A stretch of 12,310 nt of DNA. It comes from Asaia bogorensis. GTDB taxonomy: Bacteria; Pseudomonadota; Alphaproteobacteria; Acetobacterales; Acetobacteraceae. How positions within the stretch are numbered: position 1 is the stretch's first letter; each line of letters starts with the position of its first letter. Where the stretch lies: positions 1-12,310 of the forward strand of contig CAMBXJ010000067.1 of NCBI GenBank assembly GCA_945871455.1, given 5' to 3'. The position numbers and the translations under genes were made by a program. The notes beneath the pieces were generated by a model. That model searched no databases and was not told the origin of the DNA. It saw nothing but the letters and a program-made list of their open reading frames with translations. Shown in pieces: positions 7,100 to 12,310 of this stretch.

Positions 7100-7118
7100 G
7101 GCGCCTCCTGACGGCGCC
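7100..7118. repeat. Inverted repeat GGCGCC between convergent genes
   Basis: GGCGCC at 7100-7105 and again at 7113-7118 can pair as a six-base stem with a seven-base loop. It lies in the 74-base gap between the decayed pyruvyl transferase copy and the stop codon of the convergent 395-residue gene, where a terminator would be expected. No T tract follows on either strand, so a terminator function is only a guess. Confidence 0.25.
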
Positions 7119-7153
7119 AATGATATTCTGTCACTCCGGCATGGACGACATGT

Positions 7154-8341
7154 CTATGTTTTCGCACCAGCGGCTTGCCGCCGCTTGGCCACGCCAGAGA
7201 GTTCATCAAGTGAGCACAACTCCGCCTCTATCAGGAAGTTGTAAAGCTTGGTGCAGCGACCCGCGTTGATCATCTTCCATACTAGGCCCGGCCAGATTTC
7301 CCGCGGATCAAAGCGCCGACCATACACCTGCGGGGGCCGATTGGTTTCTGGCAACCCACCGGTCACGGTCAGGAGTGTGAAGGCCTGGCGGGTCGAGCGG
7401 ACCACCTCGATCGACTCGCTGTAGGAGGAGATACTAAGATAAAGCTTCTGTTGTCCGATGATCCACTTCATTCGCTCTACGCACAATGTCCATGTGGCAC
7501 GCGCGCCGTCAGGGTCACCGAGATACACCAGAAGCACGCCATGCAGACACATCATGGTTGCGACATTCGCACCGGCGGCCGGCACCAGTTCCACCGAGGC
7601 GACCTGATCGACCGCAAAGCGGAAAAACCTGGAAGCGCCTTCGTAGTCCTCTACTGACAACGCGAGGTAGCCGGCCATTTTTGCTACGGACAACGTCCAG
7701 CGGAAGGTTTTCCATTCCCGGTCCGTACCGCTGGCGGTCAGCAATCGCTCACCTTCTGGCATCAATGTGCGACACGCCGCCAGCACCCAATCCAACTCCT
7801 TCTGGTCGAGTGCGTTGTAAGTCCGCGACGTAACGTCGATCAGGCGATACCCGAGGATGACGATGCTGAGGGCCCTCAGAATGAAGGCCTGATCCGGCGC
7901 GTGGTACACGTGCTTCGCGGCAATGCGGAGCAGTTCGGGTTCCTTGAACCGCGAAGGCAGGTGTTGGATGTGTTGGACAATCGCCCTTTCGGAGGTCAAT
8001 TCGAACAGGCTGAAGATTGGTCCATTGCCTTCAAGACGCAATCCCGCGCCGTCCGTGAAGTCGAAGCCGCGTATCGAAAATGTGATGTGGGAGAGGGCGA
8101 AGAAATCGGCCAGTGGAACCAAAATGTCGCTGCTACCCATGCCCGCGCTGACTTGCGTGATGCAGACCGGACCGAACCACACCGACACCGCGTTCTCACG
8201 CAGGCCCTTCGCCTCCGCGCGGAAGCGATAGGTCTGGAGTTTGGAATCGAGTTCCGCCGTTATGACGATGTCGGGAGCGCCAGTCGCGTCCGGCGGGTGA
8301 ATGGCATGGACATCGGCGGCGGTGAACTGGAAGACAGGCAT
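7154..8341 (-). CDS. Unknown 395-residue protein, beta N-terminus and helical C-terminus
   Basis: I do not recognise this protein. Residues about 1-110 read as alternating beta strands (for example DIVITAELDS and AVSVWFGPVCITQVSAGMG), suggesting a beta-sandwich module. From about residue 120 onward it is mainly helical, with pairs of amphipathic helices such as AFILRALSIVILGYRLIDV, TLSVAKMAGYLALSVEDYEGASRFFRFAV and GVLLVYLGDPDGARATWTLC, which resemble degenerate TPR repeats. It has no signal peptide, no clear membrane segment and no catalytic motif that I can name. The ATG at 8341 has GGAG seven bases ahead. It lies 168 bases downstream of kdsC on the same strand, so it could be the last gene of the Kdo operon or be transcribed on its own. 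A role as a scaffold or partner in polysaccharide synthesis is inferred from location only. Confidence 0.75.
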   Translation of the reverse strand: MPVFQFTAADVHAIHPPDATGAPDIVITAELDSKLQTYRFRAEAKGLRENAVSVWFGPVCITQVSAGMGSSDILVPLADFFALSHITFSIRGFDFTDGAGLRLEGNGPIFSLFELTSERAIVQHIQHLPSRFKEPELLRIAAKHVYHAPDQAFILRALSIVILGYRLIDVTSRTYNALDQKELDWVLAACRTLMPEGERLLTASGTDREWKTFRWTLSVAKMAGYLALSVEDYEGASRFFRFAVDQVASVELVPAAGANVATMMCLHGVLLVYLGDPDGARATWTLCVERMKWIIGQQKLYLSISSYSESIEVVRSTRQAFTLLTVTGGLPETNRPPQVYGRRFDPREIWPGLVWKMINAGRCTKLYNFLIEAELCSLDELSGVAKRRQAAGAKT

Positions 8342-8344
8342 GCG

Positions 8345-8443
8345 TTAGCTCCGCGGCGAAAACGAGTGCATCGATCGGCATCCAGAAACACCGCGATCGG
8401 ACGATCGGTGAGGCCATACGACTGCCAATTCGGCATCCGTCAT
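8345..8443 (-). CDS. Possible 32-codon leader ORF upstream of the 395-residue gene
   Basis: An ATG at 8443 is preceded, after seven bases, by GGGAGGAG (8451-8458 on the complementary strand), the strongest ribosome binding site in this part of the window. The frame runs 32 codons (beginning MTDAELAVVW) to TAA at 8345-8347, and only one codon separates that stop from the in-frame ATG of the 395-residue gene. It could be a leader peptide coupled to translation of the next gene, or the true start of a longer gene broken by a stop codon. A second small frame overlaps it, from ATG 8436 to TAA 8260 (58 codons, beginning MPNWQSYGLT), and reads somewhat more like protein but has poor spacing to the site. 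Coding status is uncertain for both. Confidence 0.25.
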   Translation of the reverse strand: MTDAELAVVWPHRSSDRGVSGCRSMHSFSPRS

Positions 8444-8509
8444 TGGTGGTCTCCTCCCGCCGGTCGGATCGCTCGACTGGAAGCCGCTCTGCGATTGCTG
8501 GACTGAACC

Positions 8510-9001
8510 TTACCGGCGTGTGGCGACCAACATGTCGCACAATTCCCGCACCGCTCCGCCGCCACCCGGCAGCAAGGTGACATGCCGGGACGCGGCCTTG
8601 ACGTCGGGCAGAGCGTCGGCGACCGCAACCGGCAGTCCGACGCTTCGGAGGATGGGCAGATCGTTCACGTCGTCGGCCACGTGCATGACCTGATCCAGTC
8701 CGATCCCAAGCTCCCGGCAGATATCCATCAATTGCGGCAACTTGTCCTTTACGCCCATGCGGACGTAGGGGATCTTCAATCGTGCCAGCCGGGTCGCGAT
8801 CGCCGGCGTGTCGGACGCGGTGATGACCGAGACGGGAAGACCCGCGGCCATCACCCGTTCGATCCCCATGCCATCCTTGACGTTATATTTGCGCATCATA
8901 TCGCCGGCCTCGGTGTAGTACAGACCACCATCGGTCAGGACGCCGTCGAGGTCGAGCGAGAGAAGTCGCACATTGGCCAGTCGGCGGATGAAATCGTTCA
9001 A
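8510..9001 (-). CDS. kdsC: Kdo-8-phosphate phosphatase KdsC (HAD family)
   Basis: This 163-residue protein removes phosphate from Kdo 8-phosphate to give free Kdo. It is a compact HAD phosphatase without a cap domain, of the usual KdsC length. LDLDGVLTDGGLYY at 16-29 carries the nucleophile Asp17 and acid/base Asp19; KDGMGI at 42-47 is typical of KdsC. ITASDTP at 60-66 gives the motif II Thr, GVKDK at 83-87 the motif III Lys, and ADDVNDLP at 109-116 the magnesium-binding aspartates. In the last motif Ala replaces the more usual Gly before DD, a mild change. A glycine-rich C-terminal tail (LPGGGGAVREL) is also a KdsC trait. The start is TTG at 9001, overlapping the kdsB stop as TTGA, with GAGAGG eight bases ahead; no ATG precedes the catalytic motif. 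The TTG and overlap point to coupled translation with kdsB. Confidence 0.93.
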   Translation of the reverse strand: MNDFIRRLANVRLLSLDLDGVLTDGGLYYTEAGDMMRKYNVKDGMGIERVMAAGLPVSVITASDTPAIATRLARLKIPYVRMGVKDKLPQLMDICRELGIGLDQVMHVADDVNDLPILRSVGLPVAVADALPDVKAASRHVTLLPGGGGAVRELCDMLVATRR

Positions 9002-9732
9002 CGGCGTTGCCTCTCCAATGCCGCTTCAACCAATTGCACGTCGCCCGGACGGTCGACACCAATGGATCCCGGTTTGATCGGCACGCAGGCGATACGGTCG
9101 CCGTATTCCAGATAGCGCATCAGCTCGATGTTTTCCGCACGCTCCACCGGGCCACGCGATCGCGCGGCGAAGGCGGCCAGTGCGGGTCCGGTAAAGGCGT
9201 AAAGGCCGACATGGATGGTGCGGGTGTAATCGTGCTGGAAGGCGCAGGGGATCGGCAAACGGGAAAATGATAGGACACAGCCATCCAGCGTGGGGACCAG
9301 ATGGACGGAGGAGGTCGAAGCTTCCTGCTCCGGTGTCGCGCCTTCGATATAGGCGGTGGACACCCGGATCCCGCGGGGGATCGCGTCAGCCAGGCATTGG
9401 GCCACTGCGTCGATCGCGGCCGGATCGATCAGCGGCTCATCGCCTTGCACATTGACGTAGATGTCGGCGGGCCGGCGGGTCGCGACTTCCGCCAGCCGGT
9501 CGGTTCCTGTCTCATGCAGAGTCGACGTCATCTCGACGTCCATCCCCAGGGCGGTGCAGACATCGGCAATCCGGCCGTCATCTGTCGCGACCAGGACGGC
9601 ATCCAGGCCGCAGCATTGAGTGACCCGGTCCCAGACATGTTGGATCATGGGTCGACCGGCGATCAGTGCCAGCGCCTTACCGGGGAATCGGGTGGACGCA
9701 TAGCGCGCCGGAATGACGGCGATAGTACGCAA
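8998..9732 (-). CDS. kdsB: CMP-Kdo synthetase KdsB
   Basis: This 244-residue cytidylyltransferase joins CTP and Kdo to make CMP-Kdo, the activated donor for Kdo transferases. The N-terminal IPARYASTRFPGKAL (residues about 7-21) is the nucleotide-binding loop; the usual Gly of the family's RYGSTR is Ala here. VLVATDD and VNVQGDEPLID hold the magnesium-binding Asp positions. LSFSRLPIP, TIHVGLYAF, ENIELMRYLEYG and SIGVDRPGDVQLVE follow in the order seen in KdsB. The length is normal. The start is TTG at 9732. The ribosome binding site TGAGG includes the stop codon of the upstream CBS gene, with only seven bases between the genes, so the pair is certainly in one transcript. Its stop overlaps the TTG of kdsC. 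NeuA-type CMP-sialate synthetases are related but the motif wording here is that of KdsB. Confidence 0.94.
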   Translation of the reverse strand: MRTIAVIPARYASTRFPGKALALIAGRPMIQHVWDRVTQCCGLDAVLVATDDGRIADVCTALGMDVEMTSTLHETGTDRLAEVATRRPADIYVNVQGDEPLIDPAAIDAVAQCLADAIPRGIRVSTAYIEGATPEQEASTSSVHLVPTLDGCVLSFSRLPIPCAFQHDYTRTIHVGLYAFTGPALAAFAARSRGPVERAENIELMRYLEYGDRIACVPIKPGSIGVDRPGDVQLVEAALERQRR

Positions 9733-9739
9733 GGTTGCC

Positions 9740-10156
9740 TCAGCTCTCCAGGATGCGCTGGATCGCGGGATGCAGGTGAAGCAACCCGGTTAGGCGGCCC
9801 TGCACGACAACCGGCAAGTCCCAGATTGTTTTGTCGCCCATGATCCGGACAGCGTCGATCAGTTTGTCGTCCGGGTGGACAACGGTGCAATTGCGGTTTG
9901 TGTGTTGGATGACGTCATCGGTGAGTAGCGCCGGCAGCGGCTTCTGGTTCCGCAGCAGCATGCGGCGTAGGTCGCCATCGGTGAAAATTCCCAGGAAACC
10001 GCCGCCGTTTTCGGCCACCACGCAGGCGATGCCGATCCCGTAACGAGTCATCTCCTCCAGCACCTGCTTGAGCAGCATGCGCTCCCCAACCACCGGGAAG
10101 CTGTCCAGGGGCAGCGCGACGCTGCCTGTCCGGATGTCACCCTTCAGAATGGACAT
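9740..10156 (-). CDS. Stand-alone CBS-pair protein in the Kdo operon
   Basis: About 138 residues consisting of two CBS domains and nothing else. CBS pairs usually bind adenosine or other nucleotides and switch the activity of a partner. The sequence resembles the C-terminal half of the KdsD encoded in this window: GIFTDGDLRRML here against GVLTDGDLRRAF there, and TGLLHLHPAI here against IGLIHLHDLL there. It has no isomerase domain. I chose ATG 10156 because GGGG lies about eight bases ahead; a TTG at 10186 in the same frame would add ten residues with a poorer site. It overlaps the end of kdsA by 20 bases and is followed seven bases later by kdsB, so it is co-transcribed with them. A role as a detached sensor of the Kdo pathway, for example of CMP-Kdo or CTP, is inference. 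It could also be a leftover of a second isomerase gene. Confidence 0.85.
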   Translation of the reverse strand: MSILKGDIRTGSVALPLDSFPVVGERMLLKQVLEEMTRYGIGIACVVAENGGGFLGIFTDGDLRRMLLRNQKPLPALLTDDVIQHTNRNCTVVHPDDKLIDAVRIMGDKTIWDLPVVVQGRLTGLLHLHPAIQRILES

Positions 10157-11018
10157 CGTCGATACCCCACTTGGCCAGGAGTTCAAGGCGCGTCATGTGC
10201 ATGGTCTTCGCCTGCGATAGTATCCGTTCCAGATATTGGATATCCAGCACGGTGTTCGCATCCGAAAGCGCATTCGGCGGATCGTCATGCACTTCCATGA
10301 ACAACGCATTGATGCCACACGCCGTGGCGGCGCGCACCAGATGCGGAATGTATTCACGCTGCCCGCCAGAGATATTGCCCATCGAGGTGGGCAACTGGAT
10401 CGAATGCGTTCCATCGAAGCAGACCGGGTAGCCGGTCTCCGCCATGATCGGGAAGGAGCGGAAGTCGTTGACCAGCATGTTGTAGCCGAAAAACGTGCCA
10501 CGATCGGTCAGCAACACGCTTTTGCACCCGAAAGATTCGAGTTTGCGGACCGAGTTCTTCATATTCCAGGGGCTCATGAACTGCCCCTTCTTCAAATGCA
10601 CCGGACGTTCGGTCAGTGCGGCCGATCGCAGGATCGACGTCTGCCGGCACAGATAGGCGGGAACCTGGATGAGATCCACAACCTCCCCGGTCGCGGCCCC
10701 CCAGGAGGGGTCCGAGAAATCGGACGTCACCGGAACTCCGAATTCCTTCCGGACATCCGCCAGCACCCGCAAACCTTCCTCCAGCCCCAGACCGTGGAAA
10801 CTGTCCGGGGAGGAGCGGCAATCCTTGTCGTAGCAGGACTTGAAGATCCACGGGATCTCCAGCCGATCACATATCTTGCCGACCCGTTCGGCCATCATGA
10901 AACTGTGATCGCGCGATTCGATCGCACAGGGGCCACCGATATAGACGAGTTGTTCGGTCCCGCCGATCACCACCGGGCGAACCCCGGCGTAGCCAACCGT
11001 GATAGTCTTTGGATTCAT
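10137..11018 (-). CDS. kdsA: Kdo-8-phosphate synthase KdsA, metal-dependent type
   Basis: This 293-residue TIM-barrel enzyme condenses phosphoenolpyruvate with arabinose 5-phosphate to Kdo 8-phosphate. Motifs in order are IGGPCAIESRD (27-37), FKSCYDKDCRSS (59-70), GLEEGLRVLADVRKEFGVPV (78-97), IQVPAYLCRQTSIL (117-130), HLKKGQFMSPWNMKN (141-155), LTDRGTFFGYNMLV (170-183), FDGTHSIQLP (201-210) and MEVHDDPPNALSDANT (241-256). Cys31, His205, Glu242 and Asp253 stand where the metal ligands of the Aquifex enzyme (Cys11, His185, Glu222, Asp233) are, with identical spacing, so this is the metal-dependent class. The usual KANRSS motif reads KDCRSS here, with Cys67 in place of the conserved Asn. AAGGAA lies eight bases before ATG 11018. 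It is the first gene of the probable operon with the CBS gene, kdsB and kdsC. Confidence 0.94.
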   Translation of the reverse strand: MNPKTITVGYAGVRPVVIGGTEQLVYIGGPCAIESRDHSFMMAERVGKICDRLEIPWIFKSCYDKDCRSSPDSFHGLGLEEGLRVLADVRKEFGVPVTSDFSDPSWGAATGEVVDLIQVPAYLCRQTSILRSAALTERPVHLKKGQFMSPWNMKNSVRKLESFGCKSVLLTDRGTFFGYNMLVNDFRSFPIMAETGYPVCFDGTHSIQLPTSMGNISGGQREYIPHLVRAATACGINALFMEVHDDPPNALSDANTVLDIQYLERILSQAKTMHMTRLELLAKWGIDDVHSEG

Positions 11019-11320
11019 CGCAGTGATTCCTTATTCACGGCTGTAACGTCGGATTCCGGAATGCACCATACGCCGGTGCCCGCAGGTTATAACTTGCAGT
11101 ATCTAAGGTATCCCATAGAACCCCGAGACGCAACATATTATACTACCCACATATTGCGGCGGGCTACATTGCAAGTGTATGGGAAGCGGCTGTGGCCTAC
11201 CGACGGGATCGTGATAAAATCCAGGCCCCGCCTTGTCCTTTCGGCGGCTCGCGTCAAGCGCGGCTCAAGCAGATATTGGCCTGATCCGTGCTGCTCCCTC
11301 CATGCCCGCCGGACCGGGGT
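11019..11320. other. Intergenic region upstream of kdsA
   Basis: This 302-base gap separates the kdsA start from the stop codon of the SDR gene. I see no gene in it; a long plus-strand frame that crosses it is the antisense shadow of kdsA. About 11085-11180 is visibly richer in A and T and holds the -10 element listed separately. Near the SDR end, on the minus strand, CCGCC and GGCGG could pair over about ten bases but no T tract follows, so I do not call a terminator. Confidence 0.6.
11137..11142 (-). promoter_or_regulatory. Candidate -10 element for the kdsA operon
   Basis: A perfect TATAAT is read on the minus strand inside an AT-rich patch, 118 bases upstream of the kdsA ATG. The correctly spaced -35 region (AGCCCG) is poor; a TTGCAA lies 26 bases away, too far for a standard promoter. 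An activator-dependent promoter would fit. The call rests on the -10 match, the local base composition and the need for a promoter here. Confidence 0.4.
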
Positions 11321-12082
11321 CTAGCCGCCCCCGTCAATCGTCAAGACCGTCCCCGTCGTATACCCCGACATAGGGCTCGCCAGGAACGCCACCGCATTCC
11401 CGATCTCGGCCGGAGTCGCCGCCCGCCCAAACGGCATGTTGGAGGTCAGTTCCCGCCACCGTTCCGGATCGCCGAACTTCTCCTGCGCTTCCGCCCGCCG
11501 CAGCATCACCAGCCGATCGGTTTCCACCGGACCCGGGTTGATCGCCACCACCCGCAGACCGTCCGCCGGCGCGCCCTTGCCCAAGGCCCGGGTGAACGCC
11601 ATCAGGGACGCATTGCCCGCCGCGCCGGCAATGTAGTTGGTCGGGAATTTCTCCCCCGCCGCGCCGATCACGTTGATGATCACGCCGGCCTTGCGCGCCT
11701 TCATCTGCGCGTAGATCACCCGGCAGAACGAGATATACCCGAACACTTTCAGGTCCCACGCCTGGCGCCAGCGCGCATCGTCCACCGACAGCACGTCGCC
11801 CGGCGGAATCGCGCCGGCGTTGTTCACCAGGATATCCAGCGCGCCGGCTTCGTCGGCCACGCGGCGGACGGCGGCATCGCTCGACAAATCGGCGGCAATC
11901 ACCCGCACATTCACCTGATGGCGAGCGCGGATCGCGGCGGCGGCCTCGTCCAGGGTGCCCTGCTCGCGCGCGACCAGGATCACATTGCACCCCTCTCCCG
12001 CCAGTACTTCCCCCGTCGCTCGGCCGATCCCTTTCGAGCCGCCGGTGACCAGGGCCGTCTTGCCCGCCAGTTTCAGATCCAT
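11321..12082 (-). CDS. SDR family protein with altered catalytic residues
   Basis: A 253-residue short-chain dehydrogenase/reductase of classical length. The NAD(P)-binding loop TGGSKGIGRATG lies near residues 14-25, a basic position after strand 2 (VAREQG) hints at NADP, the adenine site is AADLSS, and NNAGAIPPGD near 86-95 and INPGPVETDRL in the C-terminal half are standard. The active site is not: the Ser expected after strand 5 falls in INVIGAAGE, which has no Ser, and the Y-x3-K motif reads YIAGA, with Ala in place of Lys. I recall a group of SDR proteins with a YIAG-x-GN wording, so this may be a subfamily trait and not decay; the rest of the fold is well kept. AAGG lies eight bases before ATG 12082, which abuts the stop codon of the PuuD-like gene, so both are in one operon. 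Substrate unknown. Confidence 0.85.
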   Translation of the reverse strand: MDLKLAGKTALVTGGSKGIGRATGEVLAGEGCNVILVAREQGTLDEAAAAIRARHQVNVRVIAADLSSDAAVRRVADEAGALDILVNNAGAIPPGDVLSVDDARWRQAWDLKVFGYISFCRVIYAQMKARKAGVIINVIGAAGEKFPTNYIAGAAGNASLMAFTRALGKGAPADGLRVVAINPGPVETDRLVMLRRAEAQEKFGDPERWRELTSNMPFGRAATPAEIGNAVAFLASPMSGYTTGTVLTIDGGG

Positions 12083-12310
12083 TTATGCAGCCTTTCCAAA
12101 GGATTTTGCGCGCGTGCGGCATGCTTCGCCGAATGCGCGGAAAATGGCAATGCTGGCGGGAAGCTCCGCCCAGCGCCATTCCGGATGCCATTGCAAACCC
12201 AGCACAAAGCCGAGCGCGTTGGGGAGCGAGACGGCCTCGATCGTGCCATCGGGGGCGTGGGCCTCCACGACCAACCCTTCGCCGGGGCGATCGATCGCCT
12301 GGCCGTGCAG
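12083..12310 (-). CDS. PuuD-like class I amidotransferase, C-terminal end (5' partial)
   Basis: The frame runs in from the right edge of the window and stops with TAA at 12083-12085; 75 residues are visible. LHGQAIDRPGEGLVVEAHAP at the edge, then GTIEAV and LGLQWHPEW, match the end of gamma-glutamyl-gamma-aminobutyrate hydrolase (PuuD) family proteins. In the class I glutamine amidotransferase fold the His and Glu of QWHPE are the second and third members of the catalytic triad; the nucleophile Cys would lie outside the window. The family hydrolyses gamma-glutamyl amides, for example in putrescine breakdown. The stop codon is directly followed by the ATG of the SDR gene, so the two are co-translated or at least co-transcribed. 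A different class I amidotransferase cannot be ruled out from the tail alone. Confidence 0.8.
   Translation of the reverse strand: MHGQAIDRPGEGLVVEAHAPDGTIEAVSLPNALGFVLGLQWHPEWRWAELPASIAIFRAFGEACRTRAKSFGKAA

Noticed and set aside
10236..11324. 362-codon plus-strand frame
   Set aside because: Antisense of kdsA extending into the intergenic region; no domain and no ribosome binding site of note.
1..12310. tRNA, rRNA, CRISPR array, intact insertion sequence or transposase
   Set aside because: Looked for on both strands; no regularly spaced repeats, cloverleaf, rRNA segments or transposase motifs were seen.

Overview
The window looks like part of a cell-surface polysaccharide locus from a high-GC Gram-negative bacterium, most likely an alphaproteobacterium. 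Kdo synthesis genes indicate a Gram-negative outer membrane or capsule. The codon bias and the style of the glycosyltransferases and of the 'GWA' module protein resemble Rhodospirillales-type genomes, but no rRNA or marker gene is present, so the order-level placement is inference.

The left part (1-5312, plus strand) is an assembly and decoration block. It holds the tail of a family 2 glycosyltransferase (to 253), an overlapping family 4 glycosyltransferase (250-1575), a 362-residue protein of unknown function with an N-terminal beta-rich module (1780-2868), and a 5'-truncated glycosyltransferase remnant (2986-3471). An AT-rich regulatory stretch (3472-3854) follows, and then an intact polysaccharide pyruvyl transferase family protein (3855-5312).

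The central and right part (5331-11018, minus strand) carries a complete set of Kdo genes. kdsD (arabinose-5-phosphate isomerase, 5331-6353) stands alone. kdsA, a stand-alone CBS-pair gene, kdsB and kdsC (11018 down to 8510) are tightly packed and probably form one operon. Together they convert ribulose-5-phosphate to CMP-Kdo: KdsD makes arabinose-5-P, KdsA condenses it with PEP, KdsC removes the phosphate and KdsB activates Kdo with CTP. Downstream lies an unrecognised 395-residue protein (7154-8341). A decayed second copy of the 3' end of the pyruvyl transferase gene (about 6701-7079) sits on the far side of kdsD, so kdsD is bracketed by direct repeats.

The right edge (11321-12310, minus strand) is a separate pair: the C-terminal part of a PuuD-like class I amidotransferase and, abutting it, an SDR-family protein that lacks the usual Ser and Lys of the catalytic tetrad. 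A 302-base spacer with a perfect TATAAT on the minus strand separates this pair from kdsA.

A reasonable joint reading is synthesis of a Kdo-containing, pyruvate-decorated capsule or exopolysaccharide with its own Kdo supply. I found no tRNA, rRNA, CRISPR array, intact insertion sequence or convincing intrinsic terminator. I do not see an obviously new multi-gene system. The least explained pieces are the 362- and 395-residue proteins, the detached CBS module inside the Kdo operon, and the unusual KdsA active-site motif.
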